A model generated the notes under the pieces. The model searched no databases. It was given only the letters and a program-made list of their open reading frames with translations, and had not been told where the DNA came from. A DNA stretch of 64,000 nucleotides from Haloplanus natans DSM 17983 (GTDB lineage Archaea; Halobacteriota; Halobacteria; Halobacteriales; Haloferacaceae). This document shows positions 43,604-52,381 of the stretch, in pieces (position 1 is the stretch's first letter; each line of letters begins with the position of its first letter). Position numbers and translations under genes: made by a program. The stretch is taken from positions 248,001 to 312,000 of the forward strand of contig NZ_KE386573.1 of NCBI RefSeq assembly GCF_000427685.1. The letters are read 5' to 3'.

Positions 43604-44644
43604 ATGTCCGGCGGACGGATTCGAGCGACGATTCTCGGGTTCGCCGGCGCCCTCGCCGTCTTCGCCATCCTGCTTTCGGTCGCAGGGGTCGACGACCTGG
43701 TCTCGCAACTCGCGGCCGCCGACCTCCGGGTGGTGGCGCTGGTCTTTCTCGCTACGCTCGGTTGGCTCGCGGCCTGGGGCTTTGCCCTCCGAATCGTCCT
43801 CGATGTCCTCGGCGTCTCGCTGTCGGTCCCGCAGGCCTTCCTCGTGTTCACGGGCGCGATGTTCGCCAACAACGTCACGCCGTTCGGTCAGGCGGGTGGC
43901 GAGCCGATCACCGCCCTCCTCATCTCGCGTGTGACAGATGCGGAGTACGAAAAGGGGCTGGCCGCCATCGCCAGCGTCGACACGCTCAACTTCGTCCCCT
44001 CGATCACCATCGCCCTCATCGGCGTCGGCTACTTCGTCACCGAAGTCGCCCTCGGCACGAACCGTCGCCTCGAACTCGCGCTGGCGGCGGTGACGGTCCT
44101 CGCCGTCGGCGTCCCCGCGCTCGTCTATCTCGGCTGGCAACGTCGCTACCGGCTGGAACGACGCGTCGTCGGGTTCCTCACGCCGACCATCCGCCGGGTG
44201 GCGGATCGGCTCCCACGCGTGCCAGTCCCGACCGTCGGCGGCATCGAACGTCGCATCAACGGGTTCTTCCGGGCCATCGAGCGCGTGGCGGCCAACCCCC
44301 GCGGCCTGGCGCTCGCGCTCGCGCTCTCCGCGCTCGGCTGGTTCTGCCAGATGCTCGGCCTCTGGCTCGCCTTCCAGGCCATCGGCCACCCGGTCCCCCT
44401 CTCGGTCGCCCTCTTTATCGTCCCCATCGGTGCCATCGCGGGCGTGACGCCCCTCCCCGGCGGCGCCGGCGGTATCGAGAGTGTCCTCGTCGTCCTGCTC
44501 GTCGCCGCCCCGCTTCCCGGCGTCACCGAGGCCGTCGCCCTCGCCGCCGTGGTCGTGTTCCGCGGCGCCGTCTACTGGACGCCGACGGTGCTTGGCGGTA
44601 TCGTGACGGGCGTCGTCGGGCTCCGATCGCGCGGCGCCTCGTAG
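43604..44644 (+). CDS. Flippase-like lysylphosphatidylglycerol synthase TM-region (UPF0104) protein
   Basis: The 346-aa product has about eight membrane helices and the UPF0104 signature [19 protein letters not shown], with [14 protein letters not shown] near the C-terminal end. Family members include haloarchaeal AglD-like proteins involved in glycolipid or dolichol sugar handling. The exact substrate here is not known. The ATG at 43604 was preferred; 43577 is another in-frame start nine codons upstream. Confidence 0.85.
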   Translation: MSGGRIRATILGFAGALAVFAILLSVAGVDDLVSQLAAADLRVVALVFLATLGWLAAWGFALRIVLDVLGVSLSVPQAFLVFTGAMFANNVTPFGQAGGEPITALLISRVTDAEYEKGLAAIASVDTLNFVPSITIALIGVGYFVTEVALGTNRRLELALAAVTVLAVGVPALVYLGWQRRYRLERRVVGFLTPTIRRVADRLPRVPVPTVGGIERRINGFFRAIERVAANPRGLALALALSALGWFCQMLGLWLAFQAIGHPVPLSVALFIVPIGAIAGVTPLPGGAGGIESVLVVLLVAAPLPGVTEAVALAAVVVFRGAVYWTPTVLGGIVTGVVGLRSRGAS

Positions 44645-44712
44645 CCTTCGAGTGCGTGGCCCGCGTACCGAATACGATGGGTTTAAACTCCGTCCGCGGG
44701 AACGCTGCGCCA

Positions 44713-45168
44713 ATGGTAACCCTCTACGACGTGCCGGCCGACGCGCTCATCGAGGCGCTCGCCGACCGGCTCGAGGACCGCATCGACGCCCCCGACTGGG
44801 CCGACTACACCAAGACCGGCGTCAGCAAGGAACTCCCGCCCCAGCAGGACGACTTCTGGGTCACCCGTGCCGCGAGCCTCCTGCGGAAAGTCGCCGTCGA
44901 CGGTCCCGTCGGCGTCGACCGCCTCTCGACGGCGTACGGCGACCGAAACCAGGGCTCGACGCGCTACCGCGTCGCCGCCGCCCACGCCGACGCCGGCAGC
45001 AAGAAGATCATCCGCACGGCGCTCCAGCAACTGGAGGAGGAGGACCTCGTCTCCACCGCGCAGGGCGAGGGTCGCGTCGCCACGCCCGCCGGACGGAGCT
45101 TCCTCGACGAGGTGGCCGCCGACGTGCTCGCGGACCTCGACCGCCCCGAACTCGAGAAGTACGCGTAG
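44713..45168 (+). CDS. rps19e: 30S ribosomal protein S19e
   Basis: This 151-aa archaeal/eukaryotic-type ribosomal protein matches S19e: [50 protein letters not shown], and a winged-helix part with [19 protein letters not shown] and [19 protein letters not shown] (about 44682-44690) lies 23-30 nt before ATG 44713, so leaderless translation from this Met is favoured over ATG 44677. The PDCD5 gene follows. Confidence 0.95.
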   Translation: MVTLYDVPADALIEALADRLEDRIDAPDWADYTKTGVSKELPPQQDDFWVTRAASLLRKVAVDGPVGVDRLSTAYGDRNQGSTRYRVAAAHADAGSKKIIRTALQQLEEEDLVSTAQGEGRVATPAGRSFLDEVAADVLADLDRPELEKYA

Positions 45169-45233
45169 ACCGACGCGGCCCGACCGCTTCGGCCTCCGAA
45201 ATCGTTTTTACTGTTTCGACGGAATTCATAGTC

Positions 45234-45590
45234 ATGAGTGGGAACCCCGACGACGAACGACTCGAGGAGCTTCGCCAGCAGAAGATGCAGGAACTGAAAG
45301 ACCAGGCCCAGGAGGGCGGCGGTCCCGAGGGGGGCGAGGCCCAGCAGGCCGCCCAACAGCAGGCCGAAGCCCAGAAACAGGCGCTGTTGAAACAACACCT
45401 CACCGACGGCGCCCGCCAGCGGCTCAACGCCGTCCAGATGTCGAAACCGGAGGTGGCCGAACAGGTCGAACAGCAAGTCGTCGCCCTCGCACGGAGCGGT
45501 CGGATTCAGGACCGCATCGACGAGGACCAGATGCGGAAGCTCCTGAAGGAGCTCACGCCCGACAAGAGCTTCGACATCCGTCGGCGGTAG
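45234..45590 (+). CDS. DNA-binding protein, PDCD5 family
   Basis: This 118-aa helical protein matches the PDCD5/TFAR19 family of archaea and eukaryotes: [13 protein letters not shown], a Gln/Ala-rich linker, then [39 protein letters not shown] and LLKELTP. It is probably a ribosome- or DNA-associated protein; the molecular function is unsettled. ATCGTTTTTACTG lies about 25-30 nt upstream. S19e just before is the usual archaeal neighbour. Confidence 0.92.
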   Translation: MSGNPDDERLEELRQQKMQELKDQAQEGGGPEGGEAQQAAQQQAEAQKQALLKQHLTDGARQRLNAVQMSKPEVAEQVEQQVVALARSGRIQDRIDEDQMRKLLKELTPDKSFDIRRR

Positions 45591-45591
45591 C

Positions 45592-46185
45592 ATGGACGTC
45601 GCCGTCCTCTACAGCGGCGGCAAGGACTCCACGCTCGCGGCGCTCTCCCTCGACCCCTTCTACGAGGTGACCCTCGTCACCGGTACCTTCGGGGTCAGTT
45701 CGGATTGGCGTCACGCCCAGCGGGCGGCCGAGCGCCTCGGCTACCCGTTCCGACGGCTCGACCTCGACCCCGCAGTCGCCGACGACGCCGTCGACCGACT
45801 CCTCGCCGACGGTTACCCCCGACACGGCATCCAGCGGGCACACGAACACGCGCTCGAACGCGCCGCGGACCTCGACGTGACCGCCGTCGCCGACGGCACC
45901 CGCCGCGACGACCGGGCGCCGACCGTCGACCGCGCGACGGCGCGGAGCCTCGAAGACCGTCGCGGCGTGGACTACCTCGCCCCCCTCGCCGGCTTCGGCC
46001 GGCGGGCCGTCGACCGCCTCGCCGACGCCACCCTCGACGTGGACACCGGCCCGAGCGAGTCGATCACCCGGGCCGACTACGAGGCGGAACTCCGGGCGCT
46101 CCTGACAGAGCGCGAGGACGGCGCCGTCGACGACGTGTTCCCGGCCCACGAGCAGTCGCACGTCCGGGGCGTGACCCGACCGTGA
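45592..46185 (+). CDS. PP-loop (adenine nucleotide alpha-hydrolase-like) ATPase
   Basis: The 197-aa protein begins with the PP-loop SGGKDS at residues 8-13 and the typical VSSDWRHAQRAAERLGYPFRRLDL, then a DGTRRDDRAP segment. Such enzymes activate a substrate by adenylation, for example in tRNA thiolation or asparagine synthesis. Only the ATPase half is present and no Cys pair is visible, so a specific reaction cannot be given. It starts 1 nt after the PDCD5 stop. Confidence 0.85.
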   Translation: MDVAVLYSGGKDSTLAALSLDPFYEVTLVTGTFGVSSDWRHAQRAAERLGYPFRRLDLDPAVADDAVDRLLADGYPRHGIQRAHEHALERAADLDVTAVADGTRRDDRAPTVDRATARSLEDRRGVDYLAPLAGFGRRAVDRLADATLDVDTGPSESITRADYEAELRALLTEREDGAVDDVFPAHEQSHVRGVTRP

Positions 46186-46277
46186 CGAGGGTGGGCGCCG
46201 GCCCGCTCGTGTCCCGCCCGTAATCCGTCGGATCACGCGCCCGATACGCCGAAGTGACTGGACGCGAAAGCAGCGGT

Positions 46278-47003
46278 ATGGATCTCATCGAGGCGCTGTC
46301 GGCCGACTCGCCGCTCGTCTGTGTCGTCGGTGCCGGCGGCAAGAAGACGACGCTCTACGCGCTCGCGAACCGGCTGGATCGCGCCGTCGTCACCGCGACC
46401 GTCCGCATCCCCATCTTCGACGACGAAGTCGCCGCGGTACGTCTCACCCGCGACCCAGTCGGCGCGCTCCGAGACGCGACCGACTGGCCGCTCGGCCTCG
46501 TCCCCGAACGGGAGCGCGACGACCGGTATCTCGGCTACGACCGCGAAACCGTCTCCGCCATCCGCGCGACGCCCGGACACGGGCCGGTACTGGTCAAAGC
46601 CGACGGCGCCCGAACGCGCCTGTTGAAAGCGCCCGACGAGCGCGAACCCCAGATCCCCGCCACCGCCGATACGGTGATCCCCATCGCCAGCGCCCGCGTC
46701 GTGGGCGAACCGCTCTCGGAGACCCACGTCCACCGCCCGGAGCGGGTCGCCGAACTCACCGGCCTCGACCTCGGCGATCGGATCGGCCCCGAGGACGTGG
46801 GCGCCGTCCTCGCGGACCGACTCGGCGGCCGCAAGGGCGTCCCCCCGAGTGCGACGGTCGTCCCGCTGATCAACATGGTCGACGACGACGACCTGGCCGC
46901 GACCGGCCGCGCCATCGCGGACGCCGTCCACGAGCGCACCAACGTGTCGCGGGTGGTGCTCGCGCGGATGCTGGACGCCGAGGTGGTCGACGTGGTCGAG
47001 TAG
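46278..47003 (+). CDS. yqeC: Selenium-dependent molybdenum hydroxylase maturation protein YqeC-like
   Basis: This 241-aa protein has a P-loop-like GAGGKKTTLYAL at residues 18-29 and the YqeC family blocks LVKADGARTRLLKAPDEREPQIP, IPIASARVVGEPLSE, HRPERVAELTG and SATVVPLINMVDD. YqeC is tied to cofactor maturation of molybdenum hydroxylases. Whether selenium is used in this archaeon is unknown. mobA lies downstream on the other strand, so the neighbourhood handles molybdenum cofactor. ATG 46278 was preferred over 46254. Confidence 0.85.
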   Translation: MDLIEALSADSPLVCVVGAGGKKTTLYALANRLDRAVVTATVRIPIFDDEVAAVRLTRDPVGALRDATDWPLGLVPERERDDRYLGYDRETVSAIRATPGHGPVLVKADGARTRLLKAPDEREPQIPATADTVIPIASARVVGEPLSETHVHRPERVAELTGLDLGDRIGPEDVGAVLADRLGGRKGVPPSATVVPLINMVDDDDLAATGRAIADAVHERTNVSRVVLARMLDAEVVDVVE

Positions 47004-47050
47004 CGCCGCTCCCGTCCGCCACGACCGTTCGGCGGGCTACGGCTCCTCCT

Positions 47051-47136
47051 CTGTAGTAGCCTTTATAAGTCAGAGCACACCTGATGGCACGCAGTCCTGC
47101 GATCAGGTGTGCAAACAGTTCCAAACGCTACTATAG
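47051..47136. repeat. Large imperfect palindrome between yqeC and mobA
   Basis: The arms pair over about 31 nt with roughly 22 matches: CTGTAGTAGCCTTTATAA from 47051, and the reverse complement of the other arm CTATAGTAGCGTTTGGAA ending at 47136. The inner parts GCACACCTGAT (47075-47085) and ATCAGGTGTGC (47102-47112) are perfect, with CGCAG/CTGCG at the tip. It spans the mobA stop. The sequence differs from the other palindromic family here. It may be a terminator for the two convergent genes or an inserted repeat. Confidence 0.75.
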
Positions 47137-47742
47137 CCGTCGCGCCGCGTCCTCGAAGTCCTCCGGCGTGTTGCAGTTCTCGAACGTGCTCGGACGACCA
47201 TGCGTTCGGACCTCGTCGCCGTCGACGACGACGAAATCGAGGTCGAAAAGCGGCGCGACGATGCGATCCTCGCCAGCCTCCAGCGCCGCCTCGCAGGCGT
47301 CGGCCATCGCCGCCGCCCGGTAGACGGCGTGGGTGGTCTCGAACCACTGGTCGGGGCGCGGGACGGCGGCGTCGTGACCCGCTGCCCGCTCGAACAGGTA
47401 GTCCACGAACCCGGCGTCGACGAAGGGCATGTCGCAGGCGACGACGAACGCGTACTCGCCGTCGACGGCGCGAAGGCCCGTCGCCATCCCCGCCATCGGT
47501 CCCTCGTCGGGGTAGTCGTCCTCCGCGAACGCGACGGGGACGCTGGCGCCATCGAGGGCGTCCGCGATCGCTGCTCGCTGTGCGGCCCGACAGTTGATCA
47601 CGACGGCGTCCACGACGGGGGTTATCCGGTCGACGACCCGGCGGATCATCGGCGTCCCGGCGAGGTCGGCGACCGACTTGTCACCGTCGCCGAACCGCGT
47701 CGACCGACCGCCGGCGAGGACGACCGCAGTGCGTTCGGACAT
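47131..47742 (-). CDS. mobA: Molybdenum cofactor guanylyltransferase MobA
   Basis: MobA links GMP to molybdopterin. The 203-aa nucleotidyltransferase has the LAGGRSTRFGDGDKSVADL motif at about residues 9-27, the GPMAGMATGLRAV block, VVACDMPFVDAGFVDYL and a DGDEVRTHGRPSTFENCNTPEDF end. The ATG at 47742 gives the correct length. yqeC and moaE are elsewhere in the window, which supports molybdenum cofactor use. Confidence 0.92.
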   Translation of the reverse strand: MSERTAVVLAGGRSTRFGDGDKSVADLAGTPMIRRVVDRITPVVDAVVINCRAAQRAAIADALDGASVPVAFAEDDYPDEGPMAGMATGLRAVDGEYAFVVACDMPFVDAGFVDYLFERAAGHDAAVPRPDQWFETTHAVYRAAAMADACEAALEAGEDRIVAPLFDLDFVVVDGDEVRTHGRPSTFENCNTPEDFEDAARRL

Positions 47743-47850
47743 GCGGGCGGATACACGTCCCACCGTTTTACGTCGTCGGGTCGCGATCCGTGTGGCTGCT
47801 CCGCGCAACCGCCGGCGGACACACGCCCGTCTCACCTCGCACCGCGCCGT

Positions 47851-48654
47851 TCACTCGAGTCCGTCACACAGGTCACCGACGACTCGTGCGGCGGTCGACG
47901 CCTCGATGCGCCGCTCACCGAAGGCCTCGCGGGCGCTCTCGACAGCCTGAGGGTCGGGCTCGAACGAGAGCCCGGGATACGTCACGTCCGCGAGGACGAG
48001 CGGCGTCGCCGGCGCGGTCGGGACGCCTCCCGGGCCGTCGAGTGGGTCGGGGCCGAGGACCCGATCGATCCGGTCGAGGCCGCTCTCCCCGCTCCCGACC
48101 GCCCGAACGAGCGAGACGATCCGGCGGACCATGTGCCGGGCGAAGCCGTCCGCCGAGAGCGTCAGGACGAGGAAGTCGCCGTCGCGGGCGCAGTCGGCAT
48201 CGAGGGTTCGGACCGTCCCCTCGTCGTCGGTGGTGAGGTTGTGGAAGTCGCCCTCGCCGGTCAGCGCGTCGAGGGCCGCACGCACGCGGTCGTCGTCCAA
48301 CCCGGGGCCGTGGCAGTAGTAGCGGTACGTGCGCCGGGTCGCGTCGTGGGTTGCGTGGAAGCCGGCGGGGGCGTCGGCGCCCGCCCACGCCCGGATCGCC
48401 GCGGGGAGTTCCGCGTTGAACGCCGCCGGCGTGAGCCAATCCGGTGCCTCGAATGCGACGGTCTGGGCGAGCGCCGAGACGCCCGCGTCAGTGCGGCCGG
48501 CGGCGGCGTAGCCGGGCGGGATGTCCGCCCCGTCGTTCGGAATACCGTGTGCGCGAAGCGCATCGAGCAGTTCGTCTTCGACGGTCGGCACGTCCGGCTG
48601 GCGCTGGAAGCCGAAGTACGGGCGGCCGTCGTAGGCGACGCGGAAGGCACGCAT
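47851..48654 (-). CDS. truA: tRNA pseudouridine synthase A
   Basis: TruA modifies U38-40 of tRNAs. The 267-aa protein has the catalytic Asp56 in GRTDAGVSA, the RVAYDGRPYFGFQRQP start, RTYRYYCHG, and HMVRRIVSLVRAVGSGE. Its stop is only 8 nt from hisS on the same strand, and both deal with tRNA. Confidence 0.94.
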   Translation of the reverse strand: MRAFRVAYDGRPYFGFQRQPDVPTVEDELLDALRAHGIPNDGADIPPGYAAAGRTDAGVSALAQTVAFEAPDWLTPAAFNAELPAAIRAWAGADAPAGFHATHDATRRTYRYYCHGPGLDDDRVRAALDALTGEGDFHNLTTDDEGTVRTLDADCARDGDFLVLTLSADGFARHMVRRIVSLVRAVGSGESGLDRIDRVLGPDPLDGPGGVPTAPATPLVLADVTYPGLSFEPDPQAVESAREAFGERRIEASTAARVVGDLCDGLE

Positions 48655-48662
48655 CGGGTCGC

Positions 48663-49961
48663 TTACGCGAAGTCGTCGTAGGTCGGCCGCTCCCGCTCAC
48701 CGGGAAACTCGTCGACGGGGGCGGTGGTCTGGTCGCCGCTCGACATCTCCTTGACGGTCACCTCGCCGCTTTCCAGGTCACGCTCGCCGACGATGACGAC
48801 CGTCTCGGCGTTGACGCCGTCGGCGTAGGACATCTGGGCGCCGAAGCTCCGCCCCGCGAGATCCGTCTCGACGACGTGGCCCCGGTCGCGCAGGTCCCGG
48901 GCCACCCGCGCCGCCGTGGCTCGGGTGTCGCCAACCGAGAGGACGTAGTAATCCGTCGACAGTGCCTCTTCGGGCCAGACGCCCGCCCGCTGGAGGAGCA
49001 GAGAGAGGGTGGCGTGGCCGGGAGCGACGCCCACCGCGGGCGTGGGCTGACCGCCGTAGCTTTCGATCAGGTCGTCGTAGCGCCCGCCGCCGAAGACGGC
49101 GCGGGACACCTCGCCCTGCGTGTCGAAACACTCGAAGACGGTGCCGGTGTAGTAGTCCAGCCCTCGAGCCGTCTCCAGGGAGACGGTGCAGTAGTCGCGA
49201 ACGCCGAAGTCGGCGGCGGCGTCGAGGACGTTCCGGAGGTTGCCCACCGCGTCGGCCACCTCGTCGGTGCCCGCGAAGTCGGTCAACTCGGAGAGGTCGC
49301 CCGTCGCCAGCAGGTCGTCGAACCGCTGGGCTTGATCGTAGGAGAGCCCCGCCTCGTGGAGCAGGTCGTAGTATTCGGCCGGTTCGATCTTGGCCGACTT
49401 GTCGACGGCGCGGATCGCCGCTCGCACGTTCACGTCCGCCTCGAACGCCCGCAGGAGGCCGCCGAGGATGTCGCGGTGGGAGACACGGAACTCGAAGTCC
49501 GCGCCTTCGAGGCCGAGCGTCGTCAGCGCGTCGGCCGCGTACGCGAGGATCTCCGCGTCCGCTTCGGGTTCGGCGGAGCCGAAGACGTCGACGTTGGTCT
49601 GGTAGAACTCGCGGAATCGCCCCTGCTGGACCTGTTCGTACCGCCAGAACGGTCGGGTGGACATCCACTTGATCGGCTTCTGGAGTTCCTGACCTTTCGC
49701 GACGACCATCCGCGCCACCGTCGGCGTCAGTTCGGGCGTCATCGCGACGTGCCGGCCGCCCTTGTCCTCGAAGGTGTACAGTTCGTCGACGATCTCGTCG
49801 CCGCTTTTGTCGGTGTAGAGGTCGACGGCTTCGAGCGCCGGGGTACCGATCTCCCGGAACCCGTACTGCCGGGCCGTCCCCTCCAGCGCGTCGGCCACGG
49901 CCCGCCGGGCCGCCATCTCCTCGGGGTAGAAATCGCGGAACCCCTTGAGTCGGTCGTACAT
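48663..49961 (-). CDS. hisS: Histidyl-tRNA synthetase
   Basis: The 432-aa class II synthetase starts at 49961 (MYDRLKGFRDFYPEEM). Motif 2 is in RPFWRYEQVQQGRFREFYQTNVDVFG and motif 3 is in GVAPGHATLSLL. The histidine motifs LDYYTGTVFECF and GGRYDDLIESYG are present. The anticodon-binding domain occupies the C-terminus. The 57 nt before the start hold no other gene. truA lies downstream and is probably co-transcribed. Confidence 0.94.
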   Translation of the reverse strand: MYDRLKGFRDFYPEEMAARRAVADALEGTARQYGFREIGTPALEAVDLYTDKSGDEIVDELYTFEDKGGRHVAMTPELTPTVARMVVAKGQELQKPIKWMSTRPFWRYEQVQQGRFREFYQTNVDVFGSAEPEADAEILAYAADALTTLGLEGADFEFRVSHRDILGGLLRAFEADVNVRAAIRAVDKSAKIEPAEYYDLLHEAGLSYDQAQRFDDLLATGDLSELTDFAGTDEVADAVGNLRNVLDAAADFGVRDYCTVSLETARGLDYYTGTVFECFDTQGEVSRAVFGGGRYDDLIESYGGQPTPAVGVAPGHATLSLLLQRAGVWPEEALSTDYYVLSVGDTRATAARVARDLRDRGHVVETDLAGRSFGAQMSYADGVNAETVVIVGERDLESGEVTVKEMSSGDQTTAPVDEFPGERERPTYDDFA

Positions 49962-50064
49962 GACGCCCCGTCGGCGCCCGCCGCGCTTGAAACCTGTCCT
50001 TTCGGAAGCGGAAGCCCTTGCTTCCACACGGGGGTTGAGACGCCCCGACGGCGACCGGCCGTCC

Positions 50065-51021
50065 ATGTCCCTCGTCTCCGCGTTCACCTCCGCCATCCTC
50101 CCCATCGTGTCGGTGATGGGACTCGGCTACCTCCTCGCCTCGACGCTCGATCTGGACGTCGATCCGTTGAACGACGTCGCGCTCTATCTCTTTCTCCCCG
50201 CGCTCATCTTCCACAGCATCGTCACGACGACGCTCTCGGGCGCGACGGTGGCGCGCATCTTCGCCGGCGTTTTCCTCTTCGTCGTCGCCACGATGGGCGT
50301 CACCGAACTCGCCGACCGACTGCTGGGGGTTCCCGAACCCTACCGGAGCGCGGACGTGTTGGCGGGCGCGCTCCCCAACGCCGGCTTCTACGGCATCCCG
50401 CTCGCCGAATTCGCCTTCGGCGCCATCGGCCGCACCACCGCCGTCATCTACATCACCGCGCAGGCGTTCCTGATGTACACCCTCGGTGTCTACGTCGCCT
50501 CCCGCGGCGGCGGCGAGGCGGGCATCGGCGCCGTCAAGGAGATTTTCCGTCTCCCCCTCGTCTACGCCATCGCCGCCGCGGGCGTCGTCCGCTTTCTCGG
50601 CGTCGCGCCCCCGACCGACGGCACGTTCATGTCCACCGCCCGCCTCGTCGGCGACGCCTCCATCCCCCTGATGCTCGTCATCGTCGGCATCCAACTGTCC
50701 GGACTGGCGTACGGCAACGTCCGCCGGGTGCTCCGCCCGTCGGTCATCAAACTCGTCATCGCGCCGCTTGTCGGCCTCGCCGTCGCCGTCGCCCTCGGCG
50801 GCTTCGGCGACCCAGCCGTTGCCCGGGTGTTCGTCCTCCTCTGTGCGACGCCCGTCGCGCTCATCCCCCTCGCGCTCACACTCTCGTACAGCGACACCGC
50901 GGAGCGCGACGGCCTCTCGGCCTCGGAGTATCTCACCATGACCATCTTCGTGACGACCATCGCGAGCGTGCCAGTGCTGACCGTCTTGATTACGCTCCTG
51001 CAGGACGGCGTCGTCTTCTGA
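50065..51021 (+). CDS. AEC family transporter
   Basis: This 318-aa protein has about ten membrane helices arranged in two halves, typical of the auxin efflux carrier family. Blocks such as LFLPALIFHSIVTTTLS, LPNAGFYGIPLAEFAFG and CATPVALIPLALTL match. In archaea these are thought to export or take up organic anions; the substrate is unknown. The ATG 50065 gives the complete fold. It is divergent from hisS. Confidence 0.87.
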   Translation: MSLVSAFTSAILPIVSVMGLGYLLASTLDLDVDPLNDVALYLFLPALIFHSIVTTTLSGATVARIFAGVFLFVVATMGVTELADRLLGVPEPYRSADVLAGALPNAGFYGIPLAEFAFGAIGRTTAVIYITAQAFLMYTLGVYVASRGGGEAGIGAVKEIFRLPLVYAIAAAGVVRFLGVAPPTDGTFMSTARLVGDASIPLMLVIVGIQLSGLAYGNVRRVLRPSVIKLVIAPLVGLAVAVALGGFGDPAVARVFVLLCATPVALIPLALTLSYSDTAERDGLSASEYLTMTIFVTTIASVPVLTVLITLLQDGVVF

Positions 51022-51062
51022 TCCCCTGAACGTTTTTGCCCGTTCGTCCGGTCGGTTTCACT

Positions 51063-51815
51063 ATGTCAACGGCTACCATTCGTGGCGCGGTCAGGGGCAT
51101 GGGTCAGCGGGCCAATCCGGCCTTCGCCGCCGGGGCCGTCGCCGTCCCGGTCGTCGCGCTCGCCTACGCGCTCACCGTCGCACCGGTCGTCCACCACATC
51201 TACGTCCACGTGATGGCGGGCGTGCTGTGGACGGGCATCGACCTCTTCATGGCCCTCGTCCTCGGCCCCGTCCTCGGGGGCCTGCCCGTCGAGGAACGCG
51301 CCAGCGTCTTCCAGCGATTCACGCCGAAGATGACCTTCCTGATGCCGTCGCTCGCCCTCGTCACCATCGTCGGCGGCGTCACCCTCGCGGAACGCCTCGG
51401 GGTCTTCCCCCATTCCCAACCCTGGATCGCCCTGCTCACCCTCGCCACCACCGTCCCCGCGCTCCTCCTGATCGGCTGGCAGTTCGACGCCTTCGACGAC
51501 CCCCGGTGGCTCGCCGCCTTCGCCGTCTCGCTGCTCGGCGGCGGTGCCTACCTCGCCGTCACCGCCAACGCCTTCGGCGTGCCCTCGGTCACTATCCTCC
51601 TCGCGCTCGCCATCGTCACCGTCCTCTCCGTCGTCGGCTTCGGCGTCTTGCTCCCCGGCGAGGTGCGCATCTACCGACAGCTCGCCTCCGGCGACCCCGA
51701 CCCGACCGTGATCAGCCGGATCGGTATGCGCAACGCCCGCCTGAGCGGCCTGCAGGGGTTCTTTCAACTCACTATCGTCGTCGTGATGGTGTATCTGCGG
51801 TGGCCGGCGGCCTAA
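51063..51815 (+). CDS. Multi-pass membrane protein (CopD/DUF2269-like)
   Basis: The 250-aa product has about six membrane helices. HHIYVHVMAGVLWTGIDLFMALVLGPVLGGL near the N-terminus, with conserved His and Trp, is reminiscent of haem/copper-handling CopD or DUF2269 membrane domains. RNARLSGLQGFFQLTIVVVMVYLRW closes the protein. No clear family can be given. A CGTTTTTGCC run precedes the ATG. Confidence 0.7.
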   Translation: MSTATIRGAVRGMGQRANPAFAAGAVAVPVVALAYALTVAPVVHHIYVHVMAGVLWTGIDLFMALVLGPVLGGLPVEERASVFQRFTPKMTFLMPSLALVTIVGGVTLAERLGVFPHSQPWIALLTLATTVPALLLIGWQFDAFDDPRWLAAFAVSLLGGGAYLAVTANAFGVPSVTILLALAIVTVLSVVGFGVLLPGEVRIYRQLASGDPDPTVISRIGMRNARLSGLQGFFQLTIVVVMVYLRWPAA

Positions 51816-52273
51816 CCCGTCAGCACCAAGCGTCCCGCGCCCACGACGAACAGGGCGCCGACGCCGACCAGGATGAACGGCTTGTTGGTGCTCTCCGGCT
51901 CGAGATACCCCGCCCCGGGCGAGTCGGTCGGGACGTACACCGTCACCGTCGTGCCCGGTTCGTACCCCTCCAGTTCGGCGCTGGCCGCACGCTCGGTGTC
52001 GAAATCCTTCGAGAGCGTGCCGGGGTAGACCTTCGAGGACGTGTACGTCTCCCCCCGGTAGGTGTAGTCGAACGTCGCCCGCGGCGTATACGAGGCGCCC
52101 CTGCCCGACGATTCCTCGATTGACGTGGACGTGATCGTCCCCTCGACCGTCGTTGCGGAGTCAAGCGCCGCCGACTGGGTGGTGTAGCTGTACGCGCCGA
52201 AGCCTATCGACGCGAGACCGATCACCAGCGTGAGGGCGATGCCGAGTCGCCCGGAGGGCCCGCTGATCTTCAT
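51812..52273 (-). CDS. DUF3592 family membrane protein
   Basis: This 153-aa protein has an N-terminal helix (about residues 10-28), a beta domain with TTVEGTITSTSIEESSG, ATFDYTYRGETYTSSKVYPG and GTTVTVYVPTDSPGAGYLEPES, and a C-terminal helix (LVGVGALFVVGAGRLVL). The GYLEPES motif near the end and the two-helix layout are DUF3592 features. The function is unknown. It is divergent from pgi. Confidence 0.84.
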   Translation of the reverse strand: MKISGPSGRLGIALTLVIGLASIGFGAYSYTTQSAALDSATTVEGTITSTSIEESSGRGASYTPRATFDYTYRGETYTSSKVYPGTLSKDFDTERAASAELEGYEPGTTVTVYVPTDSPGAGYLEPESTNKPFILVGVGALFVVGAGRLVLTG

Positions 52274-52381
52274 ATCGACCGCCGACGCCGTCGTCGGTGT
52301 TAAAACACGGCCACGCGTCTCCCGCCCGCGAACCGTACGGAACGGGAAACGACTTTATTCGCTCCTACCGCGCCTACGCGT

